Shown in pieces: positions 16,171 to 24,675 of a DNA stretch of 30,213 nucleotides. The position numbers were made by a program, and so were the translations under genes. The stretch is from an uncultured Garciella sp. Its GTDB lineage: Bacteria; Bacillota; Clostridia; Eubacteriales; Garciellaceae. The stretch covers positions 1 to 30,213 of the forward strand of contig USMD01000010.1 in NCBI GenBank assembly GCA_900555725.1, written 5' to 3'. The first letter of the stretch is position 1; each line of letters begins with the position of its first letter. The notes beneath the pieces are model-generated. The model ran no database searches and was not told the DNA's origin. It saw nothing but the letters and a program-made list of their open reading frames with translations.

Positions 16171-16204
16171 TCACTTCTTATCGATAAGAAGTGATTTTTT
16201 TTAT
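16171..16204 (+). terminator. S-box terminator before hom
   Basis: The palindrome at 16171-16194 (TCACTTCTTATC and its complement) is followed by ten T residues. Its 5' arm CTTCTTATC (16174-16182) also pairs perfectly with GATAAGAAG (16135-16143), the P1 3' strand of the riboswitch. That gives the mutually exclusive antiterminator. Confidence 0.95.
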
Positions 16205-16228
16205 AGTCTTTAGGAAGGAGGCAGAAAA

Positions 16229-17470
16229 GTGAAAATAGGACTTTTAGGATTAGGTACCGTAGGAACGGGGGTTTTCGAGATCATCCAAAAAAGAAAACAA
16301 TCTTTACAAAAATTATATGGTCAACCCCTTGAGATTACCAAGGTTTTAGTAAAGGATAAAAACAAAAAAAGGGATTTACAAAGAGTGGAAGGTCTTCTTA
16401 CAACAGATCCCTATGAGATTTTAAATGACCCATCTATTGATCTTATTATAGAAGTTATTGGAGGACTTGAAAAGGCTTATCAGTATATCAAATATGCCCT
16501 ACAAAATGAGAAGCATGTAGTTACAGCCAATAAAGCAGTAGTTTCTTTACATATGAAAGAGCTACTTGATTTAGCCCAAAAGAATCAAAAAGCCTTTTTA
16601 TTTGAAGCCAGTGTGGGAGGAGGGATTCCCTTGTTAAAGCCCCTAAGGCAGTGCAGTTTATTAAATAACTTTTATGAGGTAAAGGGGATTGTCAATGGAA
16701 CCAGTAATTTTATCTTAACTAAAATGACAGAAGAAGGCCTAGATTTTCATGAAGCCTTAAAGATAGCTCAAGATTTAGGGTATGCAGAGGCTGATCCCAC
16801 CGATGATATTAAAGGAGCAGATGTGGCAAGAAAATTAGCTATTTTATCTTCTCTAGCTTTCCATAGGGATATCACTTTAGGAGATGTTCTCTACAGGAGC
16901 ATCAAACATGTAGATAGGGAAGATATTCATTATCTAAAGGATAAGGGGTACTCTGTGAAGTACTTTGGAAAAGCCCTCACCAATGGGGAGAAAGTCTCTG
17001 CTGTGGTAGAACCCGTTCTCTTTCAAAGGATTACCCAATTTGAAAAGGTAAAGGACTCCTTTAACATGGTTTCGGTAAAAGGGGATAATTTAGAGGAGTT
17101 ACGCTTTTATGGAGAAGGCGCTGGGAAAAACGCTTCTGCCAATGCCATTGTATGTGATGTCATAGACATTTTTACAGGAGCTTATAAAAAGGACTTTGTA
17201 GTATTAAAGGAACAAAAACCTAAGATTAGTAGTCAATTGCTTGAGGGAAAATATCTTATTAGGATTGTTTTAAAAGATTCCTTAAATTCCTGTAGTTTTT
17301 TAAAGATAGTAGATGAAAATGAAATTTCTCTTCAGAGGATTGAGAAACCTAGCCCCAAAAGACGAATTTTTATCACCGAAAAAGTGAGTGCCGAGAAGAT
17401 AAAAAAATTTATCCAAGATCTTAAGCACTTAGAATTCTCATTCTTTGTAGCTAGAATAGAAAAAGAATAG
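16229..17470 (+). CDS. hom: Homoserine dehydrogenase
   Basis: Hom reduces aspartate semialdehyde to homoserine with NAD(P)H, the branch point to methionine and threonine. The 413 residues show the Rossmann motif GLGTVG (7-12), the NGTSNFILTKM segment and the family signature LGYAEADPTDDIKGADVARK. A C-terminal portion (about 340-413) has the place and length of an ACT-type regulatory domain but is weakly conserved to my eye. The start is GTG at 16229 with AGGAAGGAGG at 16212-16221. Control by two SAM-type riboswitches ties this copy to methionine rather than threonine supply. A separate thrB/thrC is not in the window. Confidence 0.95.
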   Translation: MKIGLLGLGTVGTGVFEIIQKRKQSLQKLYGQPLEITKVLVKDKNKKRDLQRVEGLLTTDPYEILNDPSIDLIIEVIGGLEKAYQYIKYALQNEKHVVTANKAVVSLHMKELLDLAQKNQKAFLFEASVGGGIPLLKPLRQCSLLNNFYEVKGIVNGTSNFILTKMTEEGLDFHEALKIAQDLGYAEADPTDDIKGADVARKLAILSSLAFHRDITLGDVLYRSIKHVDREDIHYLKDKGYSVKYFGKALTNGEKVSAVVEPVLFQRITQFEKVKDSFNMVSVKGDNLEELRFYGEGAGKNASANAIVCDVIDIFTGAYKKDFVVLKEQKPKISSQLLEGKYLIRIVLKDSLNSCSFLKIVDENEISLQRIEKPSPKRRIFITEKVSAEKIKKFIQDLKHLEFSFFVARIEKE

Positions 17471-17503
17471 AAATCACTATATCAAATATCAGGAGGCTAT
17501 TAT

Positions 17504-18358
17504 ATGAGCATCAAAAATATATTTCAACAAAAGGAACCAGTTATCTCCTTTGAGATTTTTCCGCCGAAAAAAAATGTAGATGTTGCTACGATATACAATA
17601 CCATTGACCAATTGTCAGATTTGAAGCCAGATTTTATCAGTGTTACCTATGGAGCTGCAGGGTCGAAGGACAATAGGACTATTGAAATTGCATCGACCAT
17701 TAAAAATAAATATCATATAGAAGCCCTGCCCCATATGACTTGTATTACAGCCGATGAAAATAGGATTTCCGAGAATATTAATCAACTAAAAGAAAATCAT
17801 ATCGATAATGTATTGGCCCTGAGGGGGGATCGTCCTGAGAATGATACTTTTACAAAAGAGAGTTGGTATCATCATGCCATAGATTTAATTCAGGATATCC
17901 GCACCAAAGGAGATTTTTCTATTGGAGCGGCAGCTTATCCTGAAGGACATATTGAATGTGAAAGTGAAGAAAAGGACTTACAATATTTAAAAGAGAAAGT
18001 AGAGGAAGGGGTAGATTTTCTTATTAGTCAATTATTCTTTGACAATGATAGCTTTTACCGTTTTATAGATAGAATGGAAAAAGTCCATATAGATTGTAAG
18101 GTTTCCGCAGGAATCATGCCTATTTTAAGCAAAAGTCAAATAGAAAAAATGATTTTTATGTGCGGCGTTTCCCTTCCTGCCAAAGTAGTAAAAATACTTG
18201 CCAAATATGAACATCAACCAGAGGAATTAAGAAAACATGCCATTGAGTATGCTGCCTGGCAGGTGGAGGACTTGCTCTCCCATGGAGTGGATGGGGTTCA
18301 TATTTATACTATGAATCGTCCAGAAATTGCTAAGGGGATTTTAAGTCGGATTAGATGA
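17504..18358 (+). CDS. metF: 5,10-methylenetetrahydrofolate reductase
   Basis: MetF makes 5-methyltetrahydrofolate, the methyl donor for MetH encoded downstream. The 284-residue single-domain flavoprotein has the N-terminal SFEIFPPKK motif with the catalytic Glu, VTYGAAGS, the ALRGD motif of the folate/FAD site, and DFLISQLFFDND. The C-terminal HIYTMNRPEI is typical. AGGAGG lies 10 bases upstream of ATG, and the gene starts 33 bases after hom, so they form one transcript. The form lacks any C-terminal regulatory domain, as usual for bacteria. Confidence 0.96.
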   Translation: MSIKNIFQQKEPVISFEIFPPKKNVDVATIYNTIDQLSDLKPDFISVTYGAAGSKDNRTIEIASTIKNKYHIEALPHMTCITADENRISENINQLKENHIDNVLALRGDRPENDTFTKESWYHHAIDLIQDIRTKGDFSIGAAAYPEGHIECESEEKDLQYLKEKVEEGVDFLISQLFFDNDSFYRFIDRMEKVHIDCKVSAGIMPILSKSQIEKMIFMCGVSLPAKVVKILAKYEHQPEELRKHAIEYAAWQVEDLLSHGVDGVHIYTMNRPEIAKGILSRIR

Positions 18359-18531
18359 TTGGCTTTAGCTACTGTGCTAGTGAATTCCGCTTTACTAAAG
18401 TTCTAAGGCTTAGAGTTTGTAAGCTTCCTACAGGTTACATCAAACTTAATTTGCTCAAACAGTTGATTATATTTTTATTTATTTGAATCATAGAACCAAG
18501 TTAACTATTACGAATCTAAGAGGATGGATAT

Positions 18532-18553
18532 CTTCATTCCGCTGCTCCATGAA
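18532..18553 (+). repeat. Dispersed intergenic repeat, copy A
   Basis: This is a 22-base match to copy B at 25966-25987 with only two differences; the shared core is CGCTGCTCCATGAA. It lies in the 220-base gap between metF and the MetH activation gene, where I see no gene, no clear terminator and no strong promoter. A short TTCAT/ATGAA stem is possible. The rest of the gap is AT-rich sequence without recognisable features. Confidence 0.55.
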
Positions 18554-18590
18554 ATAATTTAAAGAGAAATATAAAAGTAGGGTGAAAGAA

Positions 18591-19271
18591 TTGAAAATTA
18601 GAAAAAGGGAAGTTCTTCGATATTTAGGATATAAGAATCAAGAAATAGACGATAGACTTATACAGCTAATTAACAGCTGTATAAAAGAAATACAAGAAAT
18701 TGCAAGACCCCATTATATTTATAAGAAATATTCGATCCATTGGAATCAAAAGGATGGGATTTTATTAGGAAAGGATTTATTATTAACAGGAGATGCCATT
18801 GCAAAGCATTTAAAGAGATGTGATAAATGTTTCCTTCTAGCAGCTACTCTAGGTCCTGAGGTGGATCGTCAAATCAGAAACTATGGGTTAACAGACATGA
18901 CCCGGACGGTGATTTTAGATACCTGTGCCAGTGAAGCTATTGAAGGAGTATGTGATGAGGCTCAAGGGGAAATAGAAGAGATTATGGCAAGGGAAGGGGA
19001 TAGTATTACCTCAAGGTTTAGCCCGGGGTATGGAGACCTTCCCATTGAGCTTCAATCCAAAATATTGTCCTATGTAGATGCTCCTTCTAAGATCGGATTG
19101 ACCAGTACCAAAGATTCTTTATTAATTCCTAGAAAATCCGTTACTGCATTGATCGGATGTAGCAGGGAGCTTTTGCAAAGGAAGAAAAGAAGTTGCAAGG
19201 ATTGTAATGTCTATGAACATTGTAGATTTAGAAGGGAGGCCACAGGCTGTGAACGTGTTAAAAGAGATTAA
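18591..19271 (+). CDS. MetH activation-domain protein (stand-alone reactivation subunit)
   Basis: This 226-residue protein resembles the C-terminal SAM-binding activation domain of cobalamin-dependent methionine synthase, here encoded separately. The hallmark RFSPGYGDLP (RxSPGYGD) binds SAM. SAM with reduced flavodoxin-type electrons re-methylates oxidised cob(II)alamin on MetH. I prefer the TTG at 18591 because GGGTG at 18580-18584 is six bases upstream; a GTG at 18582 lies inside that site and would add three residues. The C-terminus carries a cysteine-rich tail (CKDCNVYEHCRF). It overlaps the metH start by 23 bases, strong evidence for translational coupling. Confidence 0.9.
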   Translation: MKIRKREVLRYLGYKNQEIDDRLIQLINSCIKEIQEIARPHYIYKKYSIHWNQKDGILLGKDLLLTGDAIAKHLKRCDKCFLLAATLGPEVDRQIRNYGLTDMTRTVILDTCASEAIEGVCDEAQGEIEEIMAREGDSITSRFSPGYGDLPIELQSKILSYVDAPSKIGLTSTKDSLLIPRKSVTALIGCSRELLQRKKRSCKDCNVYEHCRFRREATGCERVKRD

Positions 19272-21624
19272 GGATAAAATATTGATTTTTGATGGTGCCA
19301 TGGGGACTATGTTACAACAAGCAGGACTAGAGGCAGGAGAATTACCTGAGGTATATAATATAGAACATCCAGAGATTGTTCAAAAAATACATGAAAGTTA
19401 TGTAAAAGCCGGGGCTCAAGTGGTTACCACCAATACCTTTCAGGCTAGTGAATTGAAGTTAGAAAGTTGTCCCTATTCGGTAGAGGAGATCATTAAGGCA
19501 GCAGTAAAAAATGCCAAAAAGGCAGGAGCACCCTATGTGGCATTAGATATTGGTCCCCTAGGAAAGATGATGAAACCAGTAGGAGATCTTTCCTTTGAAG
19601 AAGCCTATAGACTTTTTAAAAGACAAGTAGAAGCAGGAGCTAAGGCTGGTGCAGATCTTATTTTGACCGAGACGTTCTCCGATCTCTATGAAGCAAAGGC
19701 GGCCATATTAGCAGCAAAGGAAAATAGTGACCTTCCTATATTTTGCACTATGACCTTTCAGGAGGATGAAAGGACCTTTTTAGGAACAGATCCCTTGACT
19801 GCGGTTTCGGTATTGCAGGGTTTAGGAGTGGATGCCCTAGGGATGAATTGCTCCCTAGGACCAGAAGAAATGATTCATCTTCTACCAGATTTCCTACGAT
19901 ACGCAAAGGTCCCCCTTATGGTACAATCCAATGCAGGACTTCCTAAGATGGAAGGAGATGAAACCATTTTTCCTGTGACTCCAGAAAGTTTTGGGGCCTA
20001 TGGAAAGGAAATGGTCAAGCTAGGAGTACAAATATTGGGAGGATGTTGTGGAACCAGCCCAGAACATATTCGCCAATTGAAACAAAATGTAGAGACGATA
20101 AAATCGACCCCTAGAAAGGTAAAAAAGATTACCTGTGCCTGCTCTTCTACCCAGACAGTGATTTTAAATCATAAAACCACAGTGATAGGAGAGAGGATTA
20201 ATCCTACTGGAAAAAAACGCCTAAAAAAGGCTTTAAGAAATAGTGAATTTGACACCCTTTTAAAGGAGGCGATTTATCAGGTCAACGCAGGAGCTCAAGT
20301 CTTAGATGTCAACGTAGGATTACCCGAAATTCAAGAGAAAATAGTATTACCCCATGTAATCTCTGATATACAGACAGTAGTAGATGTTCCTTTACAGATT
20401 GACAGTGCAGATGTAGAGGCTCTAGAAGCTGCGGTAAGGGTCTATAACGGAAAGCCCATTATCAATTCCGTCAATGGGAAGGAGGAAAATATGAGGGCAG
20501 TTTTCCCCATTGCTCAAAAATATGGAGCTGCTTTAATCTGTTTGACCTTAGATGAAGAAGGAATTCCACAAACTGCTCAAGGGAGATTACAAATTGCACA
20601 AAAAATCATGGAAAGGGCTATAGAGTATGGAATCCCCAAGGAAGATCTCATTATAGATTGTTTGGTTATGACCGCTTCTGCCCAACAATCTATCGTAAAA
20701 GAAACTTTAAAGGCTGTAAGCTTGGTAAAAACCCAATTGGGACTAAAGACCATCCTAGGGATAAGCAATATTTCCTTTGGACTTCCTAATCGAGTGCTGT
20801 TAAATCGAACCTTTTTAGCAGCTGCCCTAGGAGAAGGTTTAGATGCTCCCATTTTAGATCCTCTTTCCCAGGAAATGATGGACACCATCTATAGCTTCCG
20901 AGTACTGAATAATGAAGATTTAGAAGCCAAAAACTACATTGAAGCCTATCAAAATCTTCCTAAGGATGGAGAAAAAGTAGAAAAGGAAAGCATCAATCCC
21001 CAGGACTTGGAGAAGTTGATTATCGATGGAATGAAAACAGAGGTGGGGCAGCAGGTAGAGAACTTATTAAAAGCCAAGGATTCTGAGGATATTATAAAAG
21101 AATATTTTATCCCTGCCCTAGATAGAGTTGGTCAAAAATACGAAATAGGAGAATTTTTTCTACCCCAATTATTGCGTTCCGCTGAAGCTGTAAAACAAGG
21201 ATTAAATATTATTAAGTCTCATTCTGCAAAGGAAATAGTAGAAGAAAATCAAGGAAAGATATTGGTAGCTACTGTAAAGGGAGATATTCATGATATTGGG
21301 AAAAACATTGCCAAAATGCTTCTTGAAAACTATGGATTTACAGTTATCGATATGGGAAAGGATGTAGATCCCAAAGACATTGTAGAAACAGTGAAGAAAG
21401 AAAAGATCAAACTAGTAGGATTAAGTGCTCTCATGACTACCACTGTAAAAAATATGCAGCTTACCATTGAAGCCTTAAGAGAGGAAGTGCCTGAATGTAA
21501 AGTTATGGCAGGAGGAGCAGTTTTAACCCCCGAGTATGCTAAAATGGTAGGAGCAGACTATTATGTAGCTGATGGACAGGCAGGAATTCGAATCGCAAAG
21601 GAAGTGCTTTCTAATAGGAAGTGA
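19249..21624 (+). CDS. metH: Cobalamin-dependent methionine synthase, short form without activation domain
   Basis: MetH transfers methyl from 5-methyltetrahydrofolate to homocysteine through cob(I)alamin. The homocysteine domain (about 1-290) has zinc ligands Cys201 (MNCSLGP) and Cys266-Cys267 (GGCCGTS). The pterin-binding domain follows (VIGERINPTGKK through about 570), then the helical cap. The B12 domain has GDIHDIGKN with cobalt-ligand His681. The protein ends at 791 residues without the activation domain, supplied by the gene before it. I chose GTG at 19249, nine bases after GGGAGG (19234-19239); an upstream ATG at 19207 would give 805 residues but lies too deep in the previous gene. 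Confidence 0.95.
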   Translation: MNVLKEIKDKILIFDGAMGTMLQQAGLEAGELPEVYNIEHPEIVQKIHESYVKAGAQVVTTNTFQASELKLESCPYSVEEIIKAAVKNAKKAGAPYVALDIGPLGKMMKPVGDLSFEEAYRLFKRQVEAGAKAGADLILTETFSDLYEAKAAILAAKENSDLPIFCTMTFQEDERTFLGTDPLTAVSVLQGLGVDALGMNCSLGPEEMIHLLPDFLRYAKVPLMVQSNAGLPKMEGDETIFPVTPESFGAYGKEMVKLGVQILGGCCGTSPEHIRQLKQNVETIKSTPRKVKKITCACSSTQTVILNHKTTVIGERINPTGKKRLKKALRNSEFDTLLKEAIYQVNAGAQVLDVNVGLPEIQEKIVLPHVISDIQTVVDVPLQIDSADVEALEAAVRVYNGKPIINSVNGKEENMRAVFPIAQKYGAALICLTLDEEGIPQTAQGRLQIAQKIMERAIEYGIPKEDLIIDCLVMTASAQQSIVKETLKAVSLVKTQLGLKTILGISNISFGLPNRVLLNRTFLAAALGEGLDAPILDPLSQEMMDTIYSFRVLNNEDLEAKNYIEAYQNLPKDGEKVEKESINPQDLEKLIIDGMKTEVGQQVENLLKAKDSEDIIKEYFIPALDRVGQKYEIGEFFLPQLLRSAEAVKQGLNIIKSHSAKEIVEENQGKILVATVKGDIHDIGKNIAKMLLENYGFTVIDMGKDVDPKDIVETVKKEKIKLVGLSALMTTTVKNMQLTIEALREEVPECKVMAGGAVLTPEYAKMVGADYYVADGQAGIRIAKEVLSNRK

Positions 21625-21675
21625 TGACGAGCATTTAATTGAATTCATGGACAAGCGTGAATATTAAGAAAATTC

Positions 21676-21703
21676 TTGACATATCCTTGTATTGGTATAT
21701 AAT
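21676..21703 (+). promoter_or_regulatory. Consensus sigma-A promoter of ilvE
   Basis: Perfect TTGACA (21676-21681) and perfect TATAAT (21698-21703) with a 16-base spacer. The start codon at 21734 is 31 bases further on, so the 5' leader is very short and leaves no room for a T-box or other leader control. Confidence 0.92.
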
Positions 21704-21733
21704 TAATAGAAAACTAATTGGGGGATGAGATAG

Positions 21734-22795
21734 ATGGAAATATCAATTACTAAAACAAAGAATCCTAAGACGAAGCCAGATGAAAAGAACCTTGTCTTTG
21801 GCAAGGTCTTTACTGATCATATGTTTGTGATGGATTATGAAGAAGAAAAGGGATGGAATAATCCCCGTATTGTACCCTATGGTCCATTAGAATTAGAGCC
21901 AGCCTGTATGGTTTTTCACTATGCCCAAGAGACCTTCGAAGGATTAAAGGCCTATAAGACCAAAGATGGTAAGATTCAATTATTTAGAGTAAAAGATAAC
22001 ATGAAAAGATTAAACCAATCCAATGAACGTCTTTGTATTCCTCAATTTGATGTTGACTTAGGAGTAGAGGCAGTTAAGACCTTAGTAAAAGTAGACCAAG
22101 ATTGGATTCCACAGGCAGAAGGGACTTCCCTTTATATAAGACCCTTTATCATTGGTACAGATAGTAAAATAGGGGTAAAACCTTCCTCAACCTATAAATT
22201 TATCATAATCCTTTCACCGGTAGGTTCCTATTATAAAGAAGGAATTAGTCCAACAAAAATCTATGTAGAAGATAAGTATGTGAGAGCAGTACCAGGAGGT
22301 GTCGGCTATGCTAAAACCGGTGGAAACTATGCCGCTAGCTTAAAGGCACAAAAAGAAGCAAAGGAAAGGGGATATTCTGAAGTTTTATGGTTAGATGGTC
22401 AAGAAAGGAAATATGTAGAAGAAGTAGGTACTAGTAATGCCTTTTTTATTGTAGATGGAGTAGCATATACTTCTCCTCTTCAAGGAAGTATTTTAGCTGG
22501 TATTACAAGAAATACTGTCATTACCCTTTTAAAAGAAATGGGAATCGAAGTTCGAGAAGAAAGATTTACCGTAGACCAATTATTCCAGTGGCATGAAGAA
22601 GGGAAACTAGATGAAGCCTTTGCTACAGGTACAGCTGCAGTAATTTCTCCTATCGGACAATTGGGATGGAAGGATAAAGTAATTGTAATCAATCATTTTG
22701 AAATAGGAGAGATCTCTCAAAAAATCTATGATACTATTATCAATATCCAAAACGGTACTTTAGAAGATAAATATAATTGGATCACCCAATTATAA
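21734..22795 (+). CDS. ilvE: Branched-chain amino acid aminotransferase
   Basis: IlvE is a PLP enzyme of fold type IV that interconverts valine, leucine and isoleucine with their 2-keto acids using glutamate/2-oxoglutarate. The 353 residues match the long (BCAT-II-like) group. The PLP lysine is Lys194 in GGVGYAKTGGNYAAS, and the family motif EEVGTSNAFF follows. GTAAVISPIG near the C-terminus binds the PLP phosphate. It has its own consensus promoter and is not preceded by other ilv or leu genes, so it may serve amino-acid degradation as well as synthesis. Confidence 0.96.
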   Translation: MEISITKTKNPKTKPDEKNLVFGKVFTDHMFVMDYEEEKGWNNPRIVPYGPLELEPACMVFHYAQETFEGLKAYKTKDGKIQLFRVKDNMKRLNQSNERLCIPQFDVDLGVEAVKTLVKVDQDWIPQAEGTSLYIRPFIIGTDSKIGVKPSSTYKFIIILSPVGSYYKEGISPTKIYVEDKYVRAVPGGVGYAKTGGNYAASLKAQKEAKERGYSEVLWLDGQERKYVEEVGTSNAFFIVDGVAYTSPLQGSILAGITRNTVITLLKEMGIEVREERFTVDQLFQWHEEGKLDEAFATGTAAVISPIGQLGWKDKVIVINHFEIGEISQKIYDTIINIQNGTLEDKYNWITQL

Positions 22796-22882
22796 TTTAA
22801 AAAAAAGAATAGCTATTCAACCCAAAGGAATCATCAAGTGATTCCTAGGTTTAGATGAAGTTTGCTTCTTATCTAGGTGCGT

Positions 22883-22897
22883 AGCAGCGTAGTGAAG
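22883..22897 (-). repeat. Dispersed intergenic repeat, copy C (diverged, inverted)
   Basis: On the minus strand this reads CTTCACTACGCTGCT, sharing CTTC-N4-CGCTGCT with copies A (18532) and B (25966). The neighbouring CATAGATG (minus strand) also matches copy B's left arm. It sits between ilvE and a terminator, flanked by further hairpin-forming sequence (AGGAATCA...TGATTCCT and a stem at about 22844-22876). Confidence 0.45.
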
Positions 22898-22914
22898 GCA
22901 TCTATGAAGATACA

Positions 22915-22944
22915 AAAAACACTAGTTGAGACACTAGTGTTTTT
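22915..22944. terminator. Bidirectional terminator between ilvE and the S1-domain gene
   Basis: AAAAACACTAGT (22915-22926) pairs perfectly with ACTAGTGTTTTT (22933-22944) around a six-base loop. The A- and T-runs serve the two converging genes. Confidence 0.9.
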
Positions 22945-22949
22945 ATCTT

Positions 22950-23321
22950 TTAATATTTTTGATCCCGTTGTTTCAGGTTTTTTAATTTTTCATCACTGTT
23001 TTTTAGAAAATCAGATAACATGTTTTCAAAGGATTTTTCTGGCTTTTGGAATTTTTGAGAGGGCTTATTTCTTTTATTAGGAGGATTGTTCATTAAAGCT
23101 TTGATAGAAAGCTCAATTTTTCCATCTTCCTTTATATTAAGAATCTTTACCTTTACTTCCTGTTCGACCTTTAGATAATCATTTACATCTTTTACAAAGT
23201 CATTGGATATTTCTGAAATATGACAAAGACCTGTTTCACCATTGGTCAATTGAATAAACGCGCCATATTTTGTGATTTTTTTTACTTTACCTTCAACAAC
23301 ATCTCCATATTTAAATGACAT
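22950..23321 (-). CDS. Single S1-domain RNA-binding protein (general stress protein 13/YugI-like)
   Basis: The 123-residue protein begins with one S1 RNA-binding domain (about 1-72: GDVVEGKVKKITKYGAFIQL, GLCHISEIS, VKVKILNIKEDGKIELSIK). A basic, low-complexity tail rich in Lys, Asn, Gln and Pro follows. Such proteins associate with ribosomes or mRNA; in Bacillus the relative YugI/GSP13 is stress-induced. The precise role here is unknown. AAGGAGGAAA precedes ATG. A good promoter is visible upstream and the shared terminator downstream, so it is a single-gene transcript. Confidence 0.88.
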   Translation of the reverse strand: MSFKYGDVVEGKVKKITKYGAFIQLTNGETGLCHISEISNDFVKDVNDYLKVEQEVKVKILNIKEDGKIELSIKALMNNPPNKRNKPSQKFQKPEKSFENMLSDFLKNSDEKLKNLKQRDQKY

Positions 23322-23357
23322 TAAAGCAAATTTCCTCCTTAAATTTATATTACTTCC

Positions 23358-23386
23358 ATTATACGTTACTTTTCAAATAATGTAAA
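23358..23386 (-). promoter_or_regulatory. Promoter of the S1-domain gene
   Basis: On the minus strand, TTTACA (23386-23381) and perfect TATAAT (23363-23358) are 17 bases apart, 37 bases before the ATG at 23321. Confidence 0.85.
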
Positions 23387-23533
23387 TGGAACATATTTTT
23401 ACATTTTTAAGACTTAATAATTCAATTGATAGATTACATAAATAAGTTTTGATATAAACATAATAGTAAAGAGTTCTTAAATCAACTAACACAGCAAGTT
23501 AGATTGAGAAAGTAACAGGAAGGAGAAAGGAAT

Positions 23534-24643
23534 TTGATAGAAGAAGAAAGACTTGTAAAATCATTTATGAAATACGTGCAGATATCCAGTTATTCCAAAG
23601 AGGAAAAAGAATTTGCAGATTTTATAAAAAGAGAATTGGAATCTTTGGGATTTGAAATTTATATAGATCGTGCAGGAAAAAAGGTTGGAAGCAATACAGG
23701 AAATATTATTGCGAGATTAAAAGGAGATTCTAAAAGAGAGCCTATTTTATTTAGTTGCCATCTAGATACAGTAGCTCCTGGGAAGAAAATTAGACCAATT
23801 AAAAGGGATGGGAAAATTGTATCTGATGGAAGTACTATTTTAGGGGCCGATGATAAGGGAGGAATTGCTGCCCTGATAGAAGCTCTAAGGGTGGTAAAAG
23901 AAAACAATATAGAGCATGGACCTATTGAAGTAGTATTGAGTATTTGTGAAGAAATTGGACTTTTAGGGGTAAGAAATCTAGAATATAATAAATTACAGTC
24001 TAAGAGAGCCTATGTCATAGATAGTGAAGGAAAACCTGGAAAGATTGTAGTACAAGGGCCTGCCCATGATGATTTAGAGATTAAGGTGTTAGGAAAATCT
24101 GCCCATGCAGGAATAGCTCCGGAAAAGGGAATCAGTGCCATCCAAGTAGCTGCCCATGCCATTAGCAAAATGAATTTACTTCGTATTGATGCAGAAACTA
24201 CGGCTAATATCGGTACGATTGGTGGAGGAGAAGGAACCAATGTGGTTGCCCCAGAGGTTTTTATTCGGGCAGAGGCTAGAAGTCAAGATGAGAAAAAGCT
24301 AGAAAAGCAAGTCAAACATATGATAGAATGTTTGGAACAGACAGCCAAAGAATTTGGAGCAAAAATAGAAATAAAAAGAGATAGAGAGTACAGCTCTTTT
24401 CAAATAGAGGAAGAAGATGAAATAGTGCAAATAGTAAAAAAAGTCTGTAAAAATATAGGGATAGAAGCCTATACCCAAAAAAGTGGGGGAGGGAGCGATA
24501 CTAATACTTATAATGAACATGGAATTAAAGCGGTAAATTTAGCAACAGGAGAAGGAAATCCCCATACCAAAGAGGAATATATAGAGATAGAAGATTTGGT
24601 GAATATGGCACGGATTATTGTGGAGATTATTAGGCTGGCATAA
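23534..24643 (+). CDS. M20-family peptidase, PepT/YqjE-like
   Basis: This 369-residue zinc-dependent exopeptidase resembles tripeptidase T and Bacillus YqjE. Metal-ligand motifs are in order: SCHLDTV (His), GADDKGG (bridging Asp), CEEIGLLG (catalytic and metal Glu), VIDSEGK (Asp) and NPHTKEEY (His). The lid dimerisation domain has GKSAHAGIAPEKG. It would cut small peptides in the cytoplasm. The start is TTG at 23534 with AGGAAGGAG just upstream (23518-23526). It is followed after 32 bases by an M29 aminopeptidase gene, so the pair probably forms a peptide-degradation operon. Confidence 0.9.
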   Translation: MIEEERLVKSFMKYVQISSYSKEEKEFADFIKRELESLGFEIYIDRAGKKVGSNTGNIIARLKGDSKREPILFSCHLDTVAPGKKIRPIKRDGKIVSDGSTILGADDKGGIAALIEALRVVKENNIEHGPIEVVLSICEEIGLLGVRNLEYNKLQSKRAYVIDSEGKPGKIVVQGPAHDDLEIKVLGKSAHAGIAPEKGISAIQVAAHAISKMNLLRIDAETTANIGTIGGGEGTNVVAPEVFIRAEARSQDEKKLEKQVKHMIECLEQTAKEFGAKIEIKRDREYSSFQIEEEDEIVQIVKKVCKNIGIEAYTQKSGGGSDTNTYNEHGIKAVNLATGEGNPHTKEEYIEIEDLVNMARIIVEIIRLA

Positions 24644-24675
24644 GGTTAAATTATAAAGTGGGAAGGATGATAGGT

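Noticed and set aside
19207..19248. Upstream ATG for metH (805 residues)
   Set aside because: It overlaps the preceding gene by 65 bases and has no RBS, while GGGAGG supports the GTG at 19249.
22877..23080. Forward ORF of 67 codons
   Set aside because: It runs through the terminator and antisense to the S1-domain gene; no RBS or plausible protein.
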